DNA from: Paracoccaceae bacterium
GTDB taxonomy: Bacteria > Pseudomonadota > Alphaproteobacteria > Rhodobacterales > Rhodobacteraceae
Direction: 5' to 3'
Assembly (NCBI GenBank): GCA_016764835.1
Contig: JAESRD010000136.1
Span: forward strand, 1-5,226
DNA: 5,226 nt
Position 1 is the first letter of the stretch; the number at the start of each line of letters is the position of its first letter. This document shows positions 1 to 5,226 of this stretch, piece after piece. The notes below the pieces were generated by a model. It saw nothing but the letters and a program-made list of their open reading frames with translations, had not been told where the DNA came from and searched no databases. The position numbers and the translations under genes are program-made.

Positions 1-2
1 AA

Positions 3-380
3 GCCGCCGCACCGCCCAAACAGCCCGCAGCACCAGCGGCCGTAAAGCCTGCCGCCGCACCAGCCGCCTCTGCGCCGCCACCGCCAATGTTGCCAGCCCG
101 CAAAGCGATTATACCAGCCGGGCAGCCGCTGCCACCGCAACCGTCGCTCAATGAGATCAGCCCTGAAGCTTTGGCCAAAGTCAGTGAGGTTGAGAAGACC
201 TCAAAGAAGATCGGCCTAATGGAGCTGACAGAGAAGACCTGCAAATGGCCTGTTGGTGACCCGGCGACGGATGACTTTTGGTTCTGCGGTCTGGCTGTCA
301 AACAGGGCAAGCCATACTGCGAGGCCCATGTTGGCGTGGCGTTTCAGCCAATGAGCGCGCGGCGTGACCGCCGCCGCTAG
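3..380 (+). CDS. gcrA: GcrA cell-cycle regulator, C-terminal part (5' end outside window)
   Basis: GcrA is a transcription factor that binds sigma-70 through its C-terminal domain and recognises GANTC sites methylated by CcrM through its N-terminal domain (family knowledge). Only the last 125 residues are here; the frame stays open to the left edge, so the start and DNA-binding domain are missing. Codons from position 3 to about 155 encode a low-complexity linker of Ala, Pro and a few Lys. After it comes the conserved sigma-interacting domain: LMELTEKTCKWPVGDP (about 219-266), then FWFCG, then PYCEAH, ending in a basic tail (ARRDRRR). Three Cys (codons at 240, 285 and 318) and one His (327) could in principle bind a metal, which is my inference. 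An ATG at 87 opens the same frame but lies inside the linker and is not a plausible start. The gene converges on the transporter gene to its right. Family call is firm. Confidence 0.92.
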   Translation, partial: AAAPPKQPAAPAAVKPAAAPAASAPPPPMLPARKAIIPAGQPLPPQPSLNEISPEALAKVSEVEKTSKKIGLMELTEKTCKWPVGDPATDDFWFCGLAVKQGKPYCEAHVGVAFQPMSARRDRRR

Positions 381-429
381 GCCAGACACCCTCGCCGCCC
401 GGCACGCCTGCCGATAAACACGACGAGAA

Positions 430-466
430 CTCGCCCCGCTAAGCAATAAGCTGCGCTTGGGGCGAG
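430..466 (+). terminator. GC-rich hairpin downstream of gcrA, possible terminator
   Basis: A perfect 8-bp stem, CTCGCCCC (430-437) with GGGGCGAG (459-466), lies 49 bases after the gcrA stop. Four more pairs are possible inside (AAGC 441-444 with GCTT 455-458) after a 3-base bulge. No run of T follows, so this is not a classic intrinsic terminator. It could be a transcript-end stabiliser, a factor-assisted terminator or a protein site. Confidence 0.4.
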
Positions 467-804
467 ACGGTGATCTACTCAAAGGTAGATGAGCAGCAAT
501 GTGATATACTCCTCACCTTATTTGAAGGCTGGCACTGGGCGATAAACCTATCGCTACTAACCTTTATTTTCTTGCTGTTCACGGTCTATGCAAGCCAGCC
601 AATACCCAGATTGACCGCAAAAAGATCACCGGATTTCTCATCCAGCACCGTGCTCAAGAACGCTATGAGAGTGCGAGGGGCGAGGTGTTGGTTAGAGTGA
701 CAGGCAGCTTTCGGCCGATGAGTTGGCAGCAAAACAATGGGAGCGATGCACTGGTAAAAGCCGTCATTGCCAAGTTTCGCTTTTACGCAGGCTATCGGCG
801 CGCT
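467..804. other. Unassigned intergenic stretch, lower GC, with overlapping open frames
   Basis: No gene can be named here. The part from 481 to 660 counts 82 G+C in 180 bases (46%), clearly lower than the flanking genes. Three open frames overlap. One is plus 470-700, with a GTG start and a hydrophobic segment (INLSLLTFIFLLFTVYA) but no good ribosome binding site. The second is plus from 526 onward, stop-free across the whole gap and into the antisense of the transporter gene; its peptide contains KKITGFLIQHRAQERYESAR and reads like ordinary protein, but its only ATG is at 718. The third is minus 804-586, in frame directly after the transporter stop. These could be chance, a decayed gene or an intergenic repeat. 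I recognise none of the peptides. An 8-bp inverted repeat at 754-786 is listed separately. Confidence 0.3.
754..786 (-). terminator. Inverted repeat beyond the transporter stop, weak terminator candidate
   Basis: GTAAAAGC (754-761) and GCTTTTAC (779-786) form a perfect 8-bp stem around a 17-base loop, starting 18 bases past the transporter stop on the minus strand. The stem is AT-rich and no T-run follows it, so terminator function is doubtful. The gene has no better candidate nearby. Confidence 0.25.
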
Positions 805-1647
805 TTAGGCCAGTTTCATCACCACAGCACCCAGCACCACAGCCATGATCGACATGATTTTATGTGGGCCGAGCTTCTCGCCAAAGAAGTACAGGCCAAT
901 GAAGATCGCGAAGATAATGCTGGTCTCACGCAATGCCGTGACCAGCGCAATTGGTGCTTGGGTAAAGGCCCAGATGACAATGGCAAAAGCCACAAACGAG
1001 GCCGACCCGGCAAACAGGCTGCGGCCCTTATGCACTTGTAATGTCTGCGTAATCACCCCCGGCCGCCAGACAGCCATCAGCGCCAAGAACCCAACCGTTG
1101 AGCCCAAAGCCACCCCGGCATAATAGGTCATCGGTGCGCCAGACAGCCGCGCGCCGAAACCATCCACCAGCGAATATGAGGCGATGAAACAGCCAGTGAT
1201 CAGCGCCAGCCCGGCGGCTTTGCCGTTGCGCCGCCCGTCAGCTTGGCGGGCAAAGGCGAGGCTCATAATGCCGATGCCAATCATCGAGATGCCAAACAGC
1301 CCGGCGCGGCTCAACTCGACACCCAAGAACAGCACCGACACCGCCGCCACCAGCAGCGGCGCGACACCCCGCGCCAATGGGTAGACTTGGCTGAAATCGC
1401 CGTGTTTATACGCCAGTGCCAAGAAGAACTGATAGCCAGTATGGATCACCACCCCGGCGGCCAAATAGAGCCAGCTTTCAGCGGCGGGCATTGGCCAGAT
1501 CACCAAACATAGCAACGCGATCGGCACCTGCCCGAGGATCATGCCAGTCATGGCTACGAACTTATCGCCACCATCTTTGACCACCGCATTCCAGACGGCA
1601 TGCAAGACCGCCGCCGCGATCACGATGGCAAAGACAAATGCACTCAC
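805..1647 (-). CDS. EamA/DMT-superfamily membrane transporter
   Basis: The 280-residue protein has the usual length and layout of EamA-domain transporters of the drug/metabolite transporter superfamily: ten predicted membrane helices formed by two repeats of five (about residues 3-132 and 144-279). Family signatures are AVLHAVWNAVVK near the start, the end of repeat one around GDFSQVYPLARGVAPLL (residues 83-99), and RETSIIFAIFIGLYFFGEKL (240-259) in repeat two. It should sit in the inner membrane and move a small metabolite or amino acid; the substrate cannot be read from sequence. The frame is open up to 1809, but that would overlap rimO and add a non-conserved, non-membrane leader. The GTG at 1645-1647 is preceded by AAAGGA with 7-base spacing and puts the first helix right at the N-terminus, so I chose it. 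It is divergent from rimO and convergent with gcrA. Confidence 0.88.
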   Translation of the reverse strand: MSAFVFAIVIAAAVLHAVWNAVVKDGGDKFVAMTGMILGQVPIALLCLVIWPMPAAESWLYLAAGVVIHTGYQFFLALAYKHGDFSQVYPLARGVAPLLVAAVSVLFLGVELSRAGLFGISMIGIGIMSLAFARQADGRRNGKAAGLALITGCFIASYSLVDGFGARLSGAPMTYYAGVALGSTVGFLALMAVWRPGVITQTLQVHKGRSLFAGSASFVAFAIVIWAFTQAPIALVTALRETSIIFAIFIGLYFFGEKLGPHKIMSIMAVVLGAVVMKLA

Positions 1648-1765
1648 GATGGCATCCTTTGTTCGAGCTATAACCGCTGTAACTAATGCGGGTTTTGTGC
1701 AAGAATAGCAATGTTCCGCCACGCCGCTCATTGCCCGCAGCTCAACATTAGGCCATCTCGTTCTT
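1648..1765. promoter_or_regulatory. Divergent promoter region between the transporter gene and rimO
   Basis: These 118 bases separate two divergent genes, so both promoters should lie here or at its edges. For rimO the best sigma-70-like pair I see is TTGTTC (1659-1664) and ACTAAT (1682-1687) with 17-base spacing, which is a weak match. On the minus strand TTGCTA and CATTAG at 17-base spacing are weaker still. No GANTC site and no TTAA-N7-TTAA box is visible in this gap. The region assignment is safe by position; individual elements are not. Confidence 0.4.
1655..1660 (-). promoter_or_regulatory. Ribosome binding site that fixes the GTG start of the transporter gene
   Basis: On the minus strand AAAGGA is followed by seven bases and then GTG (1645-1647). 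It is a good Shine-Dalgarno match at standard spacing and favours this start over the longer frame reaching 1809. Confidence 0.65.
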
Positions 1766-3160
1766 ATGTCGCAAAATCCTCCGAATCTTCGCCCCGATAT
1801 CGCCCCCAAAGCCCAGCTCGCTGCGCCTGACCGCCCCCGATCTACAGGGCATAGTCAGCCCCGTATCGGCATGGTCTCGCTTGGCTGCCCCAAAGCGCTG
1901 GTTGATAGTGAGCGCATCCTCACCCGGTTGCGGGCCGAGGGCTATGCGATCAGCGCTGATTATGCGGGCGCAGAGGCGGTTATCGTCAATACTTGCGGTT
2001 TCTTAGACAGCGCCAAGGCCGAGAGCCTTGAGGCGATTGGCGAGGCTTTGGCCGCCAATGGCAAGGTGATTGTCACCGGCTGTCTGGGCGCTGAGCCTGA
2101 CTACATCACCGGCGCGCACCCATCGGTTCTGGCCGTCACTGGCCCGCACCAATATGAGGATGTGCTCGACGCGGTGCACAAGGCCGTGCCGCCCAGCCCT
2201 GACCCGTTTATTGATCTGTTGCCCGCCAGCGGTGTCACACTCACACCGCGCCACTACAGCTATCTGAAAATCTCAGAGGGCTGCAATCATAAGTGCAAGT
2301 TTTGCATCATCCCCGATATGCGCGGCAAGCTTGTCAGCCGCCCCGCCCATGCGGTGATCCGCGAGGCAGAGCGGCTGGTTGATGCCGGCGTGCGCGAGCT
2401 GCTGGTGATCAGCCAAGACACATCGGCCTACGGGCTTGATCTGCGCCACAAAGAGGAGCGCGGCCACCGCGCCCATATCACCGATCTGGCCCGTGATCTG
2501 GGCAGCCTCGGCGCATGGATCCGGCTGCATTACGTCTATCCCTATCCGCATGTGCGCAATCTCATTCCGCTCATGGCCGAAGGCCTGGTCTTGCCCTATC
2601 TCGACATCCCGTTTCAACATGCCGACCCCGGTGTGCTCAAGCGCATGGCCCGGCCCGCCGCCGCCGCCCGCACGCTCGATGAGATCGCCGCGTGGCGGGC
2701 TGATTGCCCTGACATCACTCTACGCTCGACATTTATTGTCGGCTATCCGGGCGAGACCGAGGCCGAGTTTCAGGTGCTGCTTGACTGGCTGGATGAAGCC
2801 CAGCTCGACCGAGTTGGTTGCTTCAAATATGAGGATGTGAAGGGCGCGCGGTCTAACGCCCTGCCAGACCAGATAGCGACCGAGGTCAAAGAAGAACGCT
2901 GGCACCGCTTCATGGCAAAGTCACAAGCGATATCAGAGGCTAAGCTGGCGGCAAAGCTCGGCAAAGTGCTCGATGTGATTGTTGATGAGGTTGACGGCGA
3001 CGCCGCGACTTGCCGCACGAAGGGCGATGCGCCCGAGGTTGATGGCCAATTGTTTATTGATGAAGGCTTTGAAGCGCTAAAGCCCGGCCAAATCGTGCAA
3101 GTGGTGGTTGATGAGGCTGGTGAATATGATCTTTGGGGACGGCTGGTGGCACCAAATTAG
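1766..3160 (+). CDS. rimO: Ribosomal protein S12 methylthiotransferase RimO
   Basis: RimO is a radical-SAM enzyme (EC 2.8.4.4) that adds a methylthio group to the beta carbon of a conserved aspartate in ribosomal protein S12, using two 4Fe-4S clusters. All parts are present in 464 residues. The N-terminal methylthiotransferase domain (about 33-140) has cluster cysteines C41 in [12 protein letters not shown]77 in [10 protein letters not shown] and C106 in TGCLGAEP. The radical-SAM domain (about 163-395) has the CxxxCxxC motif CNHKCKFC (C173, C177, C180). The C-terminal TRAM domain (about 397-461) ends in EYDLWGRL. The [12 protein letters not shown] motif and the ARSNALP segment point to RimO rather than MiaB. 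The ATG at 1766 lacks a good ribosome binding site (TAGG lies 13 bases upstream). I keep it because the N-terminus [14 protein letters not shown] resembles Rhodobacterales RimO proteins as I remember them. The next in-frame ATG (residue 36, at 1871) would cut into the conserved domain. Its S12 substrate is encoded elsewhere. Confidence 0.96.
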   Translation: MSQNPPNLRPDIAPKAQLAAPDRPRSTGHSQPRIGMVSLGCPKALVDSERILTRLRAEGYAISADYAGAEAVIVNTCGFLDSAKAESLEAIGEALAANGKVIVTGCLGAEPDYITGAHPSVLAVTGPHQYEDVLDAVHKAVPPSPDPFIDLLPASGVTLTPRHYSYLKISEGCNHKCKFCIIPDMRGKLVSRPAHAVIREAERLVDAGVRELLVISQDTSAYGLDLRHKEERGHRAHITDLARDLGSLGAWIRLHYVYPYPHVRNLIPLMAEGLVLPYLDIPFQHADPGVLKRMARPAAAARTLDEIAAWRADCPDITLRSTFIVGYPGETEAEFQVLLDWLDEAQLDRVGCFKYEDVKGARSNALPDQIATEVKEERWHRFMAKSQAISEAKLAAKLGKVLDVIVDEVDGDAATCRTKGDAPEVDGQLFIDEGFEALKPGQIVQVVVDEAGEYDLWGRLVAPN

Positions 3161-3171
3161 GGGCCAAAATA

Positions 3172-3200
3172 CTTGACCTGTATCAAGGCAGTCAGCTGCC
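3172..3200 (+). other. Two short dyads after rimO
   Basis: CTTGA (3172-3176) and TCAAG (3183-3187) form an inverted repeat with a 6-base spacer. It overlaps by one base a small hairpin, GGCAG (3187-3191), loop TCAG, CTGCC (3196-3200). There is no T-run after either, so they are poor intrinsic terminators. The first could equally be an operator. Whether rimO reads through into ppk2 is undecided. Confidence 0.3.
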
Positions 3201-3212
3201 CTGCTCTGTAGG

Positions 3213-3227
3213 TTAACTCAAGTTTAA
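3213..3227 (+). promoter_or_regulatory. CtrA-type binding site upstream of ppk2
   Basis: TTAA (3213-3216), seven bases (CTCAAGT), then TTAA (3224-3227) is an exact match to the TTAA-N7-TTAA box bound by the alphaproteobacterial cell-cycle regulator CtrA. It ends 27 bases before the ppk2 start codon. The right half overlaps TTTAAT (3223-3228), which differs from the sigma-70 -10 consensus at one position. I see no good -35 at 16-18 bases upstream of it. Such a position would suit either repression or activation of a promoter lying here. Confidence 0.55.
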
Positions 3228-3254
3228 TCAGCATTCTGCAATTGAAAGGCATTT

Positions 3255-4064
3255 ATGACCGACCAAATCGCATCCGACCCAACGCCAAAAGTTAAGAAGC
3301 TATCCCGCGGACCATATGAGGCCGAAAAAGCCCGGCTTCAGGCTGAATTGCTCAAAGTTCAACACTGGGCGCAGGAAACTGGCCAGCGGTTTGCTTTGAT
3401 CTTTGAGGGCCGGGATGCGGCTGGCAAAGGCGGCACGATCAAGCGATTTACCGAGCACTTAAACCCGCGGACAGCGCGTGTTGTGGCCTTGTCAAAACCG
3501 TCCGAGCGTGAGTGCGGTCAATGGTTCTTTCAGCGCTATATTGAGCATCTGCCATCGCAGGGCGAAATCGTGCTGTTTGACCGCTCGTGGTATAACCGCG
3601 CCGGTGTTGAGCGGGTGATGGGCTTTTGCTCGGCAGAGGAATATCTTGAGTTCATGCGCCAAACCCCTGAGCTAGAGCGGATGATGTCGCGCTCGGGTAT
3701 CAGGCTTTACAAATATTGGTTCTCGGTCGAGCAAGAAGAGCAAGCGCGCCGCTTTGCCTCGCGCGAGACAGACCCGCTAAAGCGCTGGAAACTATCGCCA
3801 ATTGATAAAGCCAGCCTTGGTAAATGGGACGAATATACCAAAGCCAAAGAGGCGATGTTCTTTTACACCGACACAAAAGATGCGCCCTGGACGGTGATCA
3901 AGTCAAACGACAAAAAGCGCGCGCGCATTCATTGCATGCGGCATTTCTTGTCAACATTGGACTATCCGGGCAAAGACCCAGAAATCGCCCGAGCGCCCGA
4001 TCCTGAAATCGTCGGCCCTGCGGCCAAGGTGGCCAGTGCGGCGGCACAGATCATGGGCAATTAG
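3255..4064 (+). CDS. ppk2: Polyphosphate kinase 2 (PPK2)
   Basis: PPK2 enzymes are cytoplasmic P-loop kinases that transfer phosphate between polyphosphate and nucleotides, usually driving NDP to NTP with polyphosphate as donor. The 269-residue protein fits a single-domain, class I-like PPK2. It has a Walker A loop, FEGRDAAGKGGTIKR (residues 50-64, K58), then a Walker B segment, IVLFDRSWYNRAGVERVMGF (105-124, D109 and R110). The lid region and the segment RLYKYWFSVEQEEQARRF (150-167) follow, and then KRWKLSPID and YTDTKDAPWTVI (204-215). The tail after about 240 is Ala/Pro-rich and looks flexible. The ATG has a good ribosome binding site, GAAAGG (3244-3249), 5 bases upstream. It lies 94 bases after rimO on the same strand, behind a CtrA-type box, and ends before a strong terminator. 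Nucleotide preference (ADP or GDP) and class cannot be settled by eye. Confidence 0.95.
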   Translation: MTDQIASDPTPKVKKLSRGPYEAEKARLQAELLKVQHWAQETGQRFALIFEGRDAAGKGGTIKRFTEHLNPRTARVVALSKPSERECGQWFFQRYIEHLPSQGEIVLFDRSWYNRAGVERVMGFCSAEEYLEFMRQTPELERMMSRSGIRLYKYWFSVEQEEQARRFASRETDPLKRWKLSPIDKASLGKWDEYTKAKEAMFFYTDTKDAPWTVIKSNDKKRARIHCMRHFLSTLDYPGKDPEIARAPDPEIVGPAAKVASAAAQIMGN

Positions 4065-4094
4065 ACCCAAGGCCAAATATTGGTTCTAAGGCAA

Positions 4095-4129
4095 ATAAAG
4101 CTGCGCGCGGTAACGGCGCGCAGCTTTAT
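4095..4129. terminator. Bidirectional intrinsic terminator between ppk2 and the M48 protease gene
   Basis: A perfect 14-bp stem, ATAAAGCTGCGCGC (4095-4108) with GCGCGCAGCTTTAT (4116-4129), encloses a 7-base loop. It starts 31 bases after the ppk2 stop and ends 10 bases before the stop of the opposing gene. The outer AT-rich part of the stem gives a T-rich 3' side on both strands (GCTTTATGTTT on plus, GCTTTATTTGC on minus), so it can end transcription from both convergent genes. Confidence 0.85.
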
Positions 4130-4139
4130 GTTTGCGTGG

Positions 4140-4901
4140 CTACAGCCCCAGCTGAGCTGCGGTTCTGCGCACTATGGCCACACGTTCGGCATTTGGCGGA
4201 TGGGTGCCCAAGAACCGATCGCCCGGATCGGGGATGCGAAAGAAGAACGCGGCCCCAAGCAGCGGGTCATAACCAGCGCGGGCGGTAATGATTGTACCCA
4301 TTGCATCGGCTTCCAGCTCAAACTCTTGCGAGTAACTGCGCGCGCCAATCGCCGCACCAAGCTCTTGCGCGGCTCTGATCCGTTCTGGGCTGGCCCCGGC
4401 GACAGAGCTGGCAAGACGGCCAAACACATTGGCCCCCAGCGTTGCATTGGCCTCTTGCCGGGCCAGATGACCCGATATGTGGTGGGCGGCTTCATGGGCC
4501 ATGATAAAGGCCAGCTCATCAGCGTTTCGTGCATCGGCGATCAACGACAGGGTAAAGGCGATCACGGGCCGGCCCGCCTCATCAATGGTTTGAAACGCAT
4601 TGGGCGGTTGGTTGCGCCGATCATCGACCACAATCTGAAAGTCGCAGTTTGAGCGTGGCCGAATAGTGCGGCAATGTTGCTCGGCCACCGGCTCAACACG
4701 GGCGACAACTTCGGCAAAAGTGCGCCCGGCAGACCGCGGCAGCGGCTGGCTCGCCGAAATTGACGTCAGCGTTTGGCTCTGGCTTTGGCCGCCACGGCCC
4801 GGCCCCGGTGCGGTGGGCTCTATGCCGGTGCCGAGCGGCTCAGTACAGCCGCTGAGGGTCAACCCGACCAAAAGTGTTAGCGCGGCGAAACGATGAAACA
4901 T
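4140..4901 (-). CDS. M48-family zinc metalloprotease, lipoprotein
   Basis: This is a predicted envelope protease of the M48 family, the group containing BepA, LoiP and Oma1, which degrade or check misfolded envelope proteins. The 253-residue product begins with a lipoprotein signal: hydrophobic stretch, then LSGC with the lipidated Cys at 19. Thr at +2 suggests sorting to the outer membrane. A Gly/Pro/Ser-rich linker (about 20-55) precedes the peptidase domain. The zinc site is HEAAH (H136, E137, H140) with the third ligand in ELEAD (E195, D199). HPPNAER (234-240) matches the conserved His-Pro motif near the end of the domain. Two further Cys (77, 86) could form a disulphide. There are no BepA-like TPR repeats, so it is a short form. 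The ATG has AGGCAGGA (4907-4914) 5 bases upstream. It converges with ppk2 and lies 110 bases downstream of the DUF167 gene on the same strand. The natural substrate is unknown. Confidence 0.93.
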   Translation of the reverse strand: MFHRFAALTLLVGLTLSGCTEPLGTGIEPTAPGPGRGGQSQSQTLTSISASQPLPRSAGRTFAEVVARVEPVAEQHCRTIRPRSNCDFQIVVDDRRNQPPNAFQTIDEAGRPVIAFTLSLIADARNADELAFIMAHEAAHHISGHLARQEANATLGANVFGRLASSVAGASPERIRAAQELGAAIGARSYSQEFELEADAMGTIITARAGYDPLLGAAFFFRIPDPGDRFLGTHPPNAERVAIVRRTAAQLGL

Positions 4902-5011
4902 AATTATCCTGCCTAAAGCTGCTCATTTTTTGCCAATATATGGCTGATAGGCAGGCTCTGCTAGTTTTTTGGCAGATTATTGGCAGCAAACGGGCAAGTT
5001 GATGCCCAAAT
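4902..5011 (-). promoter_or_regulatory. AT-rich gap upstream of the protease gene with repeats; probable promoter
   Basis: The gap separates two minus-strand genes. On the minus strand TATATT (4940-4935) resembles a -10 box about 33 bases before the protease start, but I see no -35 match at 16-18 bases. Two six-base T-runs (4926-4931 and 4965-4970), 39 bases apart, are each followed by GCCA/GGCA-rich sequence. TGCCAATA (4931-4938) and TATTGGCA (4978-4985) are exact inverted copies. These may be operator elements; no regulator can be named. Confidence 0.35.
4992..5007 (-). terminator. Weak hairpin after the DUF167 gene
   Basis: GGGCA (4992-4996) and TGCCC (5003-5007) form a 5-bp stem with a 6-base loop, 4 bases past the DUF167 stop on the minus strand. 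Only GTTTG follows, so any termination would be weak and read-through into the protease gene is possible. Confidence 0.25.
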
Positions 5012-5226
5012 CTATAAAGTCAGCTCAAACAGTTTTTGCCGCGAGGTCGCACCCGAGATCAGCGTCAGCCGGGAAGGTGCAACCTTGAGCGCCTTGGCCA
5101 GCATCTTGCGCACCGCCTCATTGGCCTTGCCATTTTCGGGCGGCGCGGTGACATAGGCGCGCATTTGCTCGCCGCTCATGTCAAGCCGTGCGCGCGACGC
5201 ACGCGGCGTGACCCGCAGCGCAAAGC
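5012..5226 (-). CDS. DUF167/YggU-family protein, C-terminal part (5' end outside window)
   Basis: The last 70 residues of a small protein run off the right edge; codons read in frame from 5224 down to the TAG at 5014-5012. The sequence carries the DUF167 (YggU) family pattern: LRVTPRASRARLD, then VTAPPENGKANEAV, then a helix KMLAKALKV, then LTLISGATSRQKLFEL at the end. Full-length members are usually about 80-110 residues, so only a short N-terminal piece and the start are missing. The molecular function of the family is not established; it is a small cytoplasmic alpha/beta domain. It lies upstream of the M48 protease gene on the same strand with a 110-base gap. That gap has its own promoter-like features, so a shared transcript is possible but not shown. 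Confidence 0.88.
   Translation of the reverse strand, partial: FALRVTPRASRARLDMSGEQMRAYVTAPPENGKANEAVRKMLAKALKVAPSRLTLISGATSRQKLFELTL

Noticed and set aside
216..482. 88-codon minus-strand frame opposite the end of gcrA
   Set aside because: It is antisense to the conserved sigma-binding domain of GcrA, and no family features or ribosome binding site were seen.
845..1512. Plus-strand open frames opposite the transporter gene (845-1123, 1184-1384, 1243-1512)
   Set aside because: They are antisense to a well-supported ten-helix membrane protein and show the low-complexity look of reverse-frame translation of GC-rich coding DNA.
1661..1700. Possible tRNA from the GTTCGA sequence in the divergent gap
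   Set aside because: There is no acceptor stem, anticodon arm or TTC-arm context around it; the match is only six bases.
2003..3018. Several 60-135 codon frames inside rimO on both strands
   Set aside because: All overlap the conserved RimO domains in other frames and have no independent support.
3173..3201. TTGACC (3173-3178) as a -35 box for ppk2
   Set aside because: The sequence at 17-base spacing (CTGCCC) is not a -10 box, and the -10-like TTTAAT at 3223 is 44 bases away, too far to pair.
4080..4652. 190-codon plus-strand open frame antisense to the protease gene
   Set aside because: It lies almost wholly opposite a gene with clear M48 catalytic motifs, runs through the terminator hairpin, and its peptide has no recognisable family. 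It is a shadow frame in GC-rich DNA.

Overview
The window looks like a chromosomal segment of an alphaproteobacterium. The main evidence is the C-terminal part of a GcrA cell-cycle regulator, a family essentially confined to that class. A full CtrA-type box (TTAA-N7-TTAA) in front of a polyphosphate kinase 2 gene fits the same class. The N-terminus of RimO ([14 protein letters not shown]...) matches my memory of Rhodobacterales (Roseobacter-group) RimO proteins; this finer placement is from memory only. Genes are fairly GC-rich. No mobile element, CRISPR array, rRNA or tRNA was seen.

Layout from left to right. (1) 3-380, plus: 3' end of gcrA, its start lying outside the window. (2) 381-804: 424 bases between convergent genes, holding two hairpins and a lower-GC stretch with open frames that I cannot assign. 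(3) 805-1647, minus: a ten-helix EamA/DMT-type transporter whose start is placed at a GTG with a good ribosome binding site. (4) 1648-1765: divergent promoter region. (5) 1766-3160, plus: rimO, the radical-SAM methylthiotransferase acting on ribosomal protein S12. (6) 3161-3254: gap with a short dyad, a small hairpin and the CtrA-type box. (7) 3255-4064, plus: ppk2. (8) 4095-4129: a strong bidirectional terminator between convergent genes. (9) 4140-4901, minus: an M48-family zinc metalloprotease with a lipoprotein signal. (10) 4902-5011: an AT-rich gap with repeated T-runs and inverted TGCCAATA motifs. (11) 5012-5226, minus: 3' part of a DUF167/YggU-family gene running off the right edge.

These are mostly single-gene units with separate roles: cell-cycle transcription, solute export or import, ribosome modification, phosphate/nucleotide energy metabolism, and envelope protein quality control. 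The one link I can see is regulatory. GcrA and CtrA are the two master cell-cycle regulators of alphaproteobacteria, and the box upstream of ppk2 suggests, without proving, that polyphosphate metabolism is tied to CtrA here. I did not find a convincing new multi-gene system.
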